Assembly: GCA_963922205.1 (NCBI GenBank)
Contig: CAWUHX010000339.1
Span: 248,001-312,000, forward strand
DNA: 64,000 nt
Direction of reading: 5' to 3'
Origin: Romanomermis culicivorax
Taxonomy: Eukaryota; Nematoda; Enoplea; Mermithida; Mermithidae
Shown here: one piece after another, positions 46,311-56,447 of the stretch
Position numbering within the stretch: position 1 is the first letter of the stretch
How the letters are laid out: each line of letters opens with the position of its first letter
Notes under the pieces: generated by a model
Databases searched by the model: none
What the model was told of the DNA's origin: nothing
The model's input: only the letters and a program-made list of their open reading frames with translations
Program-made: the position numbers and the translations under genes

Positions 46311-46506
46311 AAAAGTTCTGAAAGACATTTGGTGGAGACGTTGACTTTGTTATATTCCATTCCATCTAGTGGCATCAAAACACCGGCACAATGGTAGAAG
46401 GTGCAGTTGGTCAATGTTAAGCTGATCTCCCATACAAAGTCTTTTTTAGCTTGATGTTGAATTTGCCTATGTGGAGTTTTTGGCATCTTTTCTTCAATCC
46501 TGAATT
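46311..46506 (-). CDS. linker exon between the two S1 domains
   Basis: Acceptor TTGATTACAG at 46507 and donor GTGAGT at 46310 bound 196 nt that stay open: FRIEEKMPKTPHRQIQHQAK, DFVWEISLTLTNCTFYHCAG and VNVSTKCLSELL. Three cysteines and one glycosylation site (NVS) suggest an extracellular domain. The phases fit both neighbours (phase 1 in, phase 2 out). No named domain was recognised. Confidence 0.55.
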
Positions 46507-46561
46507 CTGTAATCAACATAAGAGTATGAATGCTTCCCAATTGATTAGCAATTTCGTTTAC

Positions 46562-47181
46562 CATTGAATAGAACGTCCTGATGCCCCATGGAATCATTAA
46601 TGCTTGAGAAGAGCGATTCATTGCCACCATTCTCTGTAATTTCAATAACCTTCAAGTCTACTCTGATGTATAGAAAAAGCTTTATTACTTTTCAGGAATA
46701 TAAAAACGTGATTGCCGCTTGGCATATCAAATGGCCAATGTGTGTATGTTGATGAGAAGTAGCAACGTTTTAAATCTGCAGCAAAACTGCATGGTTTTCC
46801 TCTGTTGTAGATATAGCAGCTTATAGTGCATGCATATGCATCGTCCAGTTTCATGTAACCCAGCACATTGCCCCAATGCAATGAGCCTTTCGAAGCAGTG
46901 AATTTTTTATAGATGGATTCACTGTACCAAAGTTGAAGCATTTTTGTCTTTGTATACAGTTTATAAGGCAGCAAATGATCGAATCCGAGTGGTAATTGAC
47001 CGAAAAAACCAACTAAAAAGTCCTCCAGGATTCTGGAAATTATCATTGAACCAGTGTCTGTGCTGTCAGTCGTGTATCCAACAAGCTCAGAATGGAAGAT
47101 GCTTGACTTCTCTTTTGATTCTATAGTCTCTAAAATCCATTCAAGATGTGGAGTGATCTTGGTGAAATGGGCTTCTTTAAC
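46562..47181 (-). CDS. exon(s): end of first S1 domain plus Cys-rich linker, one frame break
   Basis: Acceptor TACACTTCAG at 47182, phase 0 with the serine exon. It opens VKEAHFTKITPHLEWILETI, the C-terminal helix of a trypsin domain. It continues SLHWGNVLGYMKLDDAYACT, ISCYIYNRGKPCSFAADLKR and CYFSS, a Cys pattern reminiscent of PAN/apple domains. Around 46660-46690 the frame must change by one to reach VDLKVIEITENGGNES and the donor at 46561. The cause is either a very short intron (28 nt) or a frameshift. The 55-nt intron 46507-46561 follows. Confidence 0.5.
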
Positions 47182-47423
47182 CTGAAGTGTATGTGGAAAT
47201 AAGTTTTTAAAGTATTTCCCAGCAGAAAATTTGATGAATGATAAAGTGAAAATATCAAAAAAAATTCTACACAATACTCTGACAATAATTTGGAAGTTTT
47301 TCTACTAACATAAACTTTACAGCACTTAGTCACTATGGTAACAAGATCATCACATAAATTTAGTGAATTAAAATCACAACCTGTTTATATACCTTACAAA
47401 TGTATTTCTCATATAAGTTTTAC

Positions 47424-47531
47424 CTTTTGCTCTCTCTTCCATTTGTCTTTTGAACTCTGTAGTAATGAGGTTATACCATGTACAACCAGAGAATTGTTGC
47501 CCAAACAGGTTAAAGGACTGCCAGAGTCACC
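47424..47531 (-). CDS. exon with the active-site serine of first S1 domain
   Basis: Acceptor CATTTCAG at 47532 and donor GTAAAAC at 47423. The 36 codons start GDSGSPLTCLGNNSLVVHGI and end DKWKREQK. GDSGSPL matches the S1 catalytic serine motif (usually GDSGGPL). The Cys and the VVHGITS strand fit the family. Phase 0 at both ends links it to the helix exon at 47181. Confidence 0.7.
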
Positions 47532-47702
47532 CTGAAATGAGAAAGTTTTCTGCACATTGATTTTCTACATTTTGTCAAAAAAGCAGAGCACCAACTAGTG
47601 ATGAGTTCCATTATGAGAAAGCATGTGCAAATGATAGGGATAGTACTGATCATTTTTCTTGATGATAGTGGACCAGGATGCAGATCCAGAAAAAAATCGG
47701 TT

Positions 47703-48111
47703 TGGGCCATCTTGGTCTAGTGGTTGTCACCTCTGACTGCTATTCTCAAGAACCAGGTTCGATTCTGGGTGTAACTCGAAATTGAATTTCTGGTAGCTGG
47801 CCCAGGCAGACACAGCCTTTCATCCTCTTGGGGTAGATAAATTGTGTAGGCGAGCTTGGAACGCTGCTTGCCGGGGTCCACTCAGCCCAGTTAATGAGGA
47901 GGTGGGCCTATTCCATTATGAGGTAGGTAGGTAGCCAATCAAGTCCTGCTTGTCAGGCAGATGCCAGCCTGTGGAATGTGGCCTCCACTAGGTGGTAAAA
48001 AGCACCTGAAGAGAGCCTCTCATATAGGGTGGGTACTTGTATGGCCATATAGTCCTGTGAAGCCTGCCTGTCCGGCTATAGGAAAATGGGTAGGTGTACC
48101 CACAAAAATTG
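47703..48111 (+). mobile_element. tRNA-derived SINE with target-site duplication
   Basis: The head GGGCCATCTTGGTCTAGTGG with box A (TGGTCTAGTGGTTGTC) and box B (GGTTCGATTCT) is tRNA-like. A GC-richer body of about 340 bases follows. The element is flanked by AAAAAAATCGGTT at 47690-47702 and 48113-48125, a target-site duplication. It lies in the long intron of the protease gene and is antisense to it. The low divergence of the flanking repeats suggests a fairly recent insertion. Confidence 0.75.
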
Positions 48112-48129
48112 AAAAAAAATCGGTTCAGT

Positions 48130-51100
48130 GGATACAGATCTGGATCCAGATCTTGAGGAACAGAGTCCACTAATATTAAGTCTAATTTGTCGAAAATTGT
48201 GTTGAATGAATTTAAATTCACTGCTGTCAATAAGTTGTTAATGATTCTTGTGATTATTTATTGAAATAGTTCACATGTAACTAATTTTCATTCATCAAAA
48301 AACATAGACTATTTTCAAATAGGAATAACTCGGCAGGCATTGCATGAAATTCAGCGTTCTTTTTTTACCTGATTTGGACGTTTTTGCAGCTCCTGAATAT
48401 GTTCAGAAATAGCTATAAATTCTGTAAAATAGACCCGAAATCAGCCGTCAAAGTACAGAAAAAAATAATTTTTTCATCAGGTCACACTGCAGCCCTCAAC
48501 AGAGGAACGTTATACTGAGGGTCGTACCTTACTAAATCAGATACGGCCTTCCTGAATAAAATGAGGAGAAAGTCTCGTTATAACACTTAAAAACGAAGTA
48601 AAACAAATAAATTTTTCCAGCAACGCCAAAAAAAAATTTTATTTTTATCCAGGGCACGGCCATGCAAAATAAATACTCGGCTAAGCAACCAAATATAATG
48701 CACATATTCACAAACTAGAGACTCTGGCACATCTTGAAATTTTTTGGGTTTTTTATTTTTTGGCACTGCTCTCAAAAACTTCGTTTCCTTTCAATTTTCT
48801 ATCTTAGGCCCTGGTGATGACTGTCTTATTCGATTTTTCAACCATTTTTACATAGGGTGTATCATGTTTACTAACTTGAAATACTCATTTCGAGTAATGC
48901 AGAGAACTCGATATTTATCGATAGTTGTCGAATATTTATCGGAATTTATATTGGAAACTCGATATTTATCAGTTTTCCAAGCCTAGGCAGTGTCAGACAG
49001 TTTTGACCCTCATTTTATCGGAATTATCTAACTTTTTTTCAGATTTGAATCAGTTCTATCACACTCAAATCCGACAATCCTATTAGGCGGAGATCTTGTA
49101 GAATATTTATTAGATAGCACCCACTGGAACCTTGATTTTCATAGGTTTCCTGAGATTAGGCTGGATTATATTGTTTTGACACTTGTTTCAACTGATTTTT
49201 CAACATCCTCAACCTCTGGTGGAGCCTTAAACCATAAAAATCATCCGAAAGATCGAAGAGTCATGGTACAACATGATTCTTTTATCTTTTTGGGGTCGGG
49301 TCAACTTTGACCCTATCGACCGGTTAATGGTTAAATTGTATTTGTGTTCAGATTAATATTGGTTTCATCAGGAAAGAAATGAATAGAAATGGAAACTTTT
49401 TTTCAGAAATTATGGATTCAAGGATTTAGGACTGAAGTAATAAAATGTGTGAGTAGACATTTGAATATTAACAAATGTTTTTATATTTTCTTGAATATAA
49501 ATTCATTAAGTGCAAAAGACTTTGTTTGCATACCACGACAAACTTCATAGAAAAATTGAAGAGAAAATCAAGGAAAATGATGATCATATTTAATTCATGA
49601 CTGATATATGCTGAAATCAAGTACAAGCCCTTTTCAGGTTGTTTTAGAGTCAAGAAATTTGGATTTTTTTAATCCCATCTGTTTTTAGCCTGACAGCCCA
49701 CTTGATAACAGCTACTTATGAAATGGAAAAGTATCTGTTGTACACACAGTCTCTTGGTTCAGAGTGCCACACTGGTGCACATTTATCACAAGTATTTGAC
49801 GGAATGTTGAGCAAATGGAATACAAATGAAAAATGGTGAGTCTTTTAGTGAAATTTGATCCAAACTTCTATTATAGGTACATGTAGTACTCCTTGATTCT
49901 AGTTCTAATATCCTGAAAGGGGTGATACTGTTGAAAAATTACTATTTGTTGAGTGTAACTTAGCTACTAATCGCTTGAAATTTTTGTGCAACTTTATGGG
50001 AATTAAAATGAATAAAGATCTGATAATGATCGGATCTTAATCATTGACAATAGCTGATCTGGGTCTCAAAAAATTGGGTTTAACATATGCCAATTGGATT
50101 TGGATCCAAAAAAATTAGTTAAGCGTATCCACCTCAAATTTAGATCCTAAAATTTAGGGGGATATCTATGGATCCAGATACCTGGCCCATCCCAAGTACA
50201 TGATCGATTCTCAGCCTCTAAGACTAAATAGAAGATGCAGAATCCACTTTTAAAGTTTAAAAGTGAATCTGTTCGACAGACTGTCAAGATTAATTTTTTG
50301 ATGCTCATCTCCAACTTCTGCAAATTTTGGACCGTAGATTTTGACAGAACTGTCAGATTTGTATTGGCCATTTGCTCCAGGTCTAAATGGCAGAGAAATT
50401 CTGTAGATTTTTGGATATAAAATTTTCTTAATGGGATATGGATTTTTCGCTTTATGTTTTTTAGTATTCATTTTCATTTTTTGACATCTTCCATCATTTT
50501 ACATTTACGTGAAATTATGTGCTGCTGGGCCTTCATATTGGGATTCCCATCAAGTGACGTGACTATGGTACATAGAACCCTAACCGATTGGTTCATTCTA
50601 TCCTTGTACAATGTAGTGTCAAAATGCTTTTATATGATGCAAATTTGTAAAAAACATCAAATGTACAGGATCAGGTTCACATCTAATCAGCATCAGCAAA
50701 TTTCTGACTAGACCTCATCTTTTTTTAGGCAATAGTCTTGGAAAATACTGTAGTTTTTTAAAAGGACTGTGGTCCGTAGTCTTTCCATACAGACTATGTC
50801 TGGTAGTTCTTATCTGAAAATTTTGAGATGAAGTAGTACCATTTTTTACAATTTCTCTATTCCAAAAAAAATGTACTGCAGATACTTCTCTCACTTCAAT
50901 CAGAGCTTTCCTTTATGGATGTTTTGAAATGTATATTTTTGCATTTCACTGTTGATAAAAACGTCCTTCTAACACTGTAAATTTAGTGCATTTATCTAGG
51001 AATAATTGTTGCAAACATTCAATCCCAGTTTTAGAACACAGTAATATGAAAATTTTCTCAACACTGAGCACCAAAATAAGAAAGATATTACAATCCACTA

Positions 51101-51340
51101 GTTTGATTTCAATTAATTTTTTATTGTTATGAAAATTCATAATGTAAAACTTGTAAATTTTTCCAACACTTTGTTCTAGAGTAAAAAATAGTTAAATGTA
51201 AATAACTAACCAGTATTGCAGAAATATCACCTACAGATGGATTCATGAAAAATTTTGATTTAATATGTGGTATTTATTCACACCATGTGGCTGACCTGAC
51301 TATAATCTTCTAAATTTTTTCCTTGTCTTCACAAGTTACT
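48130..51340. other. intronic stretch, no exon found
   Basis: Part of the 4.8-kb interval between two S1 exons. At least one exon with a Cys shortly before the serine motif is expected, but I could not identify it. GGATCCAGAT-type sequences near 48140-48160 and 50160-50180 may be pieces of a dispersed repeat. Confidence 0.4.
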
Positions 51341-51342
51341 GA

Positions 51343-51358
51343 CCCCCCCCCCCCCCCC
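51343..51358. repeat. poly-C tract
   Basis: An uninterrupted run of C in AT-rich DNA. Its length in the true genome may differ because such runs are error-prone in sequencing. Confidence 0.85.
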
Positions 51359-51940
51359 ATACACCTTAATATTTGCGTATCTGTAGAAGTCTGGAACACA
51401 ATAAAAGCAATTTGTACGGGAATAGAAAACATTCTAACGTTAAGAGGAGGGACCCAGTTAGTGCTCAAAAAATTAGTTTTTTGATCAGAAAAAATCATGC
51501 CTTTGATCAATCAGATTTTTTAAAAATGGTAGTAACTAGTGAGCATCATTTTTATGTGTGCCGAAAAATTTTTGCTCTTCAACTGATTTTTGCTCAAAAC
51601 AGTTTTTTTCGATCAAAAAATGGGTATTTTTCATCAGTCGGAGGGGAACAGCTGTCAAGAACTGGAAGTTGGAAGAGGAAGTCATTGACAACTGAATACA
51701 GGATTGAAAATTTTGCTCAAACTACAGGTATGAATATTTGGGTATGCTCCAAAAAAGCATAAACAAAGCACGTAGATTAAATTATAAACGTTCCTGAAAA
51801 CATGGAAAGTTTTTGAAAAATTAATACAAAATTTGGATGTAGCTCACATCTGGTAGAATTGTTGGGGATAAATTGCTCACAGATGCGTGGCAGTTCTCCT
51901 CATTCTTGTTAGTTTATATTACATTGAAAACTTTGAAACT

Positions 51941-52026
51941 GTGTGGTTGCACTGTGCCACTTACCCAAAAAAAATCTGGCTGCGTGTGGTTGCACTGTGC
52001 CACTTACCCAAAAAAAATCTGGCTGA
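51941..52026. repeat. 43-bp tandem duplication
   Basis: The unit GTGTGGTTGCACTGTGCCAC followed by TTACCCAAAAAAAATCTGGC and TGC occurs twice in tandem with almost no difference, so it is a recent duplication. Confidence 0.9.
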
Positions 52027-52335
52027 TTGTTATGTGCAATAAATGCTGCATTTATGTTAGTAAAACTATTCCAGAAAAATTTCAAATTTGCAAACTGATA
52101 AATATTTCATTAGAAATTCCTGAAAATTATGCAGTTTTAATGTTTCATCTCATTTTTTCATGTGAAAAACATTAGGAATACTTGCATGAAATGCTGGAGT
52201 GGTGAATTTACGGTCCTTCCCATAGAATAGCTTACTACAACTAATAATAGGGAATGATTACATAGTTCAGTTAAACAAGTTTTCAGCACTTCGCTTAGTA
52301 GGCTAAAGTTCAAGTGTATCAAATAATCATCATAC

Positions 52336-52836
52336 CTCCTATTGTGTTGGTTGAACACATTGGGATCACTCACATAATAAATAGTCTCCTCCATCGATCT
52401 CATTTCGGCTATAAGACTCCAATTTTCATCCCTAGCTTCATCTATATCCAAAATTGTGACAATAGTATTGGGATCCATGTACTCTAAAGAACAGTATTTT
52501 AAATCTATGGTGAATAATGAAACTATGTGCACTGGCTCACCTGGCAAAGTGAAGTTCCTGCCCCAGCCAGCCATGGAGCAATTTTGGACATCATGTGATG
52601 AAAAATTGGACAACGTCATGGGCCTCACAGTGCTGCTGAATTGAATCGATTGTTGTAGTTTCACCAAAGCTATATCATGATCAGCAATATCTTGGACAAA
52701 TTTTGGGTGAATGACGATATTGAGGATTGGAATTTTGATTTCAAACTCTTCCCAAGCAGTAGAATTATGTTTGCCAAAGTGGGCGGAAAAATTTTTCGGA
52801 TTTACCAAATAAGAATGGCTTGGTCCCTCAGAAGAG
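52336..52836 (-). CDS. exon with catalytic-Asp region of first S1 domain
   Basis: Acceptor CCAATTTTTTCAG at 52837 joins it to the upstream exon across a 53-nt intron (52837-52889), in frame as I-P-N-S-S-E-G. It reads VNPKNFSAHFGKHNSTAWEE, ILNIVIHPKFVQ and DIADHDIALVKLQQSIQF. The catalytic Asp in HDIALVKL is intact, and NCSMAGWGR is the GWG region. The exon probably ends at a GTATGATG donor (52335) after NQHNR; beyond it the open frame is intronic read-through without S1 features. Confidence 0.7.
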
Positions 52837-52889
52837 CTGAAAAAATTGGTCATGAACAATTAGAAAGTCACGGATTGTTATCTCTTCAC

Positions 52890-53116
52890 TTGGGTATGTA
52901 TTTTGCTACACAATGTGCTGCTGTCAGTAGAACATCTGATGAACCTTCTTTGAGGTCACTAAAATGGAAGGGTGCATTGTTGATCAGAACTGCCCCACAA
53001 TAGGGTCTCTCATTCTTTTGTAGTTGCACTAGCCAAGGTCGAGAGTGTGGAATGGCGTAATTATCACTAATAACTCGCCTGAACCGTGCTTCGTTTTTCT
53101 GATCTGCATAACTTGG
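52890..53116 (-). CDS. exon with activation site and catalytic His of first S1 domain
   Basis: Acceptor ATTTTTTCTTCAG at 53117; donor GTGAAG at 52889. It reads PSYADQKNEARFRR, then VISDNYAIPHSRPWLVQLQK, PYCGAVLINN and VLLTAAHCVAKYIP. Cleavage after RR would free VISD as the new N terminus (IVGG in trypsin), so the domain is probably a zymogen. CGAVLI and AHC give the usual disulfide, and TAAHC keeps the catalytic His. The exon carrying the signal peptide was not found upstream. Confidence 0.75.
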
Positions 53117-53509
53117 CTGAAGAAAAAATTATATAATAAAGGAATGTACGCAAAAAATATTACGAAGCTGTACTTGGAATAGATGTAAGCATGTCAAATA
53201 TACTAAAAATCGATGCATGATAATTTTACTGAGCATAGCGAGCAAAGTTTAGGTAAACTACTCGATCACACTCCAAAATGCTGCTCTATGAAATTGGGTG
53301 CCTGTTGTGAGCTCTTTTCAAAACTAAAATCCATAGACATTTTTTCCATCAAAAGGCTTCTAAAAATGGGGACTATGGTTGTGATAGTTCAGCTGACAAT
53401 GCTTCAAACTAGGGTTCTATGTGCACATTATTGTAATTCCAGCAATAACCAGACATCTTTACTTATGGAATTGGAGCTTGGAATCATTGCATTGGTGCTT
53501 TGCAATCAA

Positions 53510-53798
53510 AAAATATGAGATGGAAAACTGTAAGAAAAGTGAAATAAGAAAAGAGGAAAAGAAGGAAGACGAACAAAAAATTGTGAAAAATAGTCAATTG
53601 ATGAAAAATTTCTCTTAGAGTCAGGAAAAAATGTGGAGCAAGCAGTTTCGAGCTGAAATGTAATTATTTTTCAATTTTTTTTTATTTTCAGCTTTCTTAC
53701 GCTCTGATCTAATGTTTTTGTGTTGTATTGCCTGCGCTCTAATGTCTCTGTGCTCTATTGTCCCATGCTCTAATATCTGCGCTCTGCTCTAATGTCTG
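53510..53798. mobile_element. half of a foldback element (core edge and right arm)
   Basis: It shares with 20280-20720 the purine-rich core, a GAGCTGAAATxTxxTTATTTTTCAA block and the CTCTAATGTCTCTGTGCTCTATTGTCC minisatellite arm. No left arm is recognisable, so the copy is truncated. The tRNA-like repeat pair is inserted in its minisatellite arm. Confidence 0.55.
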
Positions 53799-53848
53799 CT
53801 AATGTTGAGGCGACCTGTTCCCGCCACTCGGGGCTTCAGTAAAAGTTA

Positions 53849-53922
53849 GGCTCGGTCCGGGACTTGAACCCAGGACCTTGCGGCTACCGTCCGCATGCTC
53901 TAACCAACTGAGCCAACCCAGC
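53849..53922 (-). tRNA. tRNA-Thr-like (GGT) pseudogene, copy 1
   Basis: Minus strand: acceptor GCTGGGT with ACCGAGC (one mismatch), D arm GCTC/GAGC, anticodon stem TGCGG/CCGCA around ACGGTAG, T arm CTGGG-TTCAAGT-CCCGG. Box A (TGGCTCAGTTGGTTAGAG) and box B (GGTTCAAGTCC) are intact. C at position 33 and the rare GGT anticodon argue against a decoding tRNA. Confidence 0.45.
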
Positions 53923-54077
53923 AGTGGGAAAAGTGCTCTCTTTTTGCAACAATTCGTAGTTGAGGTGGCTGCTTTGGCCACTCTCAACATCCCTCCGCCA
54001 TCGAGTTTGACGGAACGTCAAGGGCCACCAGTGTTGAGGCAACCTTTTCCCGCCACTCAGGGCTTCAGTAAAAGTTA

Positions 54078-54151
54078 GGCTCGGTCCGGGACTTGAACCC
54101 AGGAGCTTGCGGCTACCATCCGCACGCTCTAACCAACTGAGCCAATCGAGC
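54078..54151 (-). tRNA. tRNA-Thr-like (GGT) pseudogene, copy 2
   Basis: As copy 1, but loop ATGGTAG has the normal T33. The acceptor GCTCGAT with ACCGAGC has one mismatch. It is the better fold of the two. The repeat context and the rare GGT anticodon still favour a tRNA-derived mobile repeat. Confidence 0.45.
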
Positions 54152-54225
54152 AGCGGGAAAGGCGCTCTCTTTTTGCAACAATTCGTAGTTGAGGTGGCTG
54201 CTTTGGCCACTCTCAACACTAATGT

Positions 54226-55456
54226 CTGGGCACTAGGATGCAGTATTGTGCTGATATGCATTACTCTGCCAATGTTCTGTAAAAGAATAAATTTTCAAAT
54301 TAGAGAAAATTCCTGATAGATTTAGTCATCAATGATTGATCACTGCAGATCAAAATATAGATGCATTTCTGAAAAATATTTTTTATGTTTCATTTAGAAC
54401 GTTGGGAAGGGGCCGATTAATAATGAATAAAAACTAATTTGCTCAAAAAAATTGAATATTTTAATTGAATTTTGGGGATTGTGAAATCAAGGCAATTTTT
54501 TATACAGTGACAAATTTCTCAATTTCATTCTGAACGAGTTAATGGAATATGGTTGGAGCACTATGGAGTTCTGTGAAAATGTCAGTAAGCTTGTTCTTCC
54601 ACAATTTCAAGTTTTTTCCATCACAATAAATAACATATAAATAACTTGTATCGTTCTGGAGCTTTGCATTTTGCTTAATTTGATTAAATTTATACTTTAA
54701 TGCAAAAGAATAATATGGAATTATTCTTAGGCGTTTGTTTACTTGAGTGGTGCTTCTATTGCAGACGTCAAAGTGTTCTGCTGTCGATGTGGGGATTTTA
54801 GTCATTAAGTCTCTGATAGTCCGGTGGAAGGATTAGTAATCTATTTTTTTGCTAAGATGTGGTAGAGCTGTTGCATCTTCCTTAGTATAAACCCAAAGGA
54901 CAGACTAACCCATGCACCACATCTGCCTAATGTGCATGATTGCATCGATCAAACTGATCTTGATCTCAACTGCTGAATTTTTATACCAAAAGAGGGCAAT
55001 GTTACTTATGTGCAAAGTTCACAAGCAGAAGCCCGTGCCTGATCTGTGGCTGCATGAGCCATAAAACCAATAACTACGGAGTGCCCAGGCGTCGAAGTTA
55101 TTTTACTACGATTTCTGGTGGGAGCAATGGACACACAATTATTAGAGAAATGCTCATTTTAAAATCCAGTCTTTGAGGATTAGAATCGAAACAAACAAAC
55201 ATGAACAGCTATTATGAAAATTTTATTCATAAGTGTCATGGAAATCAGAATTCGATCAAATCTCTCATATTTAGTAAAAAAATTATTTCTATTCTGATTT
55301 TTAATTGGTATCTCCAACTAAGGACTGTGCCCCATACAGAAATAGTATGCACTTGTGCATACGACACATTGCCATGTTCAAAGACAACTATGCATGCAGT
55401 AACATCAGAGAAATTGATTATCAGGCACAATGGCAAAAATCGAGGTATTCTCATGT
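54226..55456. other. non-coding stretch
   Basis: Short frames only, with no domain features and no repeat that I can delimit. Confidence 0.4.
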
Positions 55457-56095
55457 GAGCGATTCCCAAGTGACCCAATTCCTAATTGAGCCAATTCCAA
55501 ATTCAGTGATTCCAAATTGAGCGATTCCCATGTGAATGATTCCCCATTGAGCAAATTTCCAAATGAGCGAATTTCCAATTAGCGATTCCAAACGAGTGAT
55601 TGAGAACGTAATAACACTTTCTACATTTTTTCTTTCTTTACCTCATATTTTTCATGTGTTTCTTTTTCTTTTCGTTTTCTGTGTCTATTGATTATGTTTT
55701 CGTTTATGTATGTTTTTACATTTTCTTCTTTCGTCTGTTTTTACATTTTCTTCTTTCGTCTGTTTCTCTTATTTTCTTCATTCTTGTCATCAATTTTTTT
55801 TCTTTTTTTCAAGCTGTCATTTTAAATAACTGTAGTCTTCCGTATTGTACAGTTTTGCATGTTTGAGTCATTCACTGTTGTAAGTGTGAAAATCTTTATA
55901 AAAAATATAGACAAAAGGATGCTGTAAGAAACAAAACATCAGGAGAAAGGAAACGTCAAGAAAAATGAAGACATCAAGAATAAGTGAAAATAGGTGTTTG
56001 AATTCGCTCATTTGGCAATTCGTCCGTCTGGGAATTCGCTCAATTGGAAATCGCTCACTTGGGAATAGTTCAATTGACAGTTGTTCAGTCGGAAT
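55457..56095. mobile_element. second foldback element, GAGCGATTCCAAAT arms
   Basis: The left arm (55457-55600) is a tandem array of units like GAGCGATTCCCAAGTGA. The right arm (about 55995-56095) has the same units inverted (TCACTTGGGAATAG, GGAATTCGCTCAATTGG). The core is a pyrimidine-rich stretch including TTTTTACATTTTCTTCTTTC twice in tandem (about 55724-55770). The core composition resembles that of the 20.2-kb element, while the arm unit is different. Confidence 0.6.
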
Positions 56096-56408
56096 TTAAT
56101 AGACCGCAAAAATCATCTCGAAATCCTAAAGTCATGACGCTACAAAGATCAATTGAGTCACTGATCAAAGGTTTTGCCCCTAGCCAAATGTATTAGGTTC
56201 GGACACAACAACCGATTCGGTTTGAATGCCTATGAGAATCCTAATGTCCAAAACAATTTATGAATATGATTGAAAATTAAAGCCAGAATTTTGGATCAAA
56301 CTACAGTACAAAACGAGTAGGTAAAGAAAATGAAAATAAGTATGTCTAGATCACATGAGTGATCAAATTTTGGATAGGGCTTTTGTTGCGGGTTTGATGC
56401 GTGTTGGA

Positions 56409-56447
56409 TCGGGCCGACTCAAATAGCCTACAACCCGTGCAGCTCTA
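56409..56447. mobile_element. single hAT-like terminal end
   Basis: Read on the minus strand it is TAGAGCTGCACGGGTTGTAG followed by GTCGGCCCG, similar to the ends of the element at 11223-12463. No partner end was found nearby. Confidence 0.35.

Larger units (their letters stand above)
44143..53116 (-). other. multi-exon S1 serine protease gene with two protease domains (gene span)
   Basis: Minus-strand exons with matching phases are visible at 53116-52890, 52836-52336, 47531-47424, 47181-46562 (one frame break), 46506-46311, 45441-45052, 44992-44733, about 44571-44396 and 44334-44143. Measured introns are 53, 55, 59 and 61 nt. A long intron (52335-47532) carries a SINE and a short tandem repeat and should hide at least one exon. 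The product would be a secreted or anchored protein with an active-type trypsin domain, a Cys-containing linker and a second, degenerate trypsin-like domain. The 5' end, signal peptide and promoter were not found. Two adjacent genes instead of one remain possible. Confidence 0.55.
53799..54225 (-). mobile_element. pair of tRNA-derived repeats with target-site duplication
   Basis: Two 185-bp direct copies (53804-53988 and 54033-54217) are about 95% alike by eye and separated by 44 bases. Each starts GTTGAGGC and ends CTCTCAAC, a short inverted terminal match. CTAATGT flanks the pair at 53799-53805 and 54219-54225. Each copy contains a minus-strand tRNA-like cloverleaf. The pair either inserted as a dimer or was duplicated after insertion. 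Confidence 0.65.
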
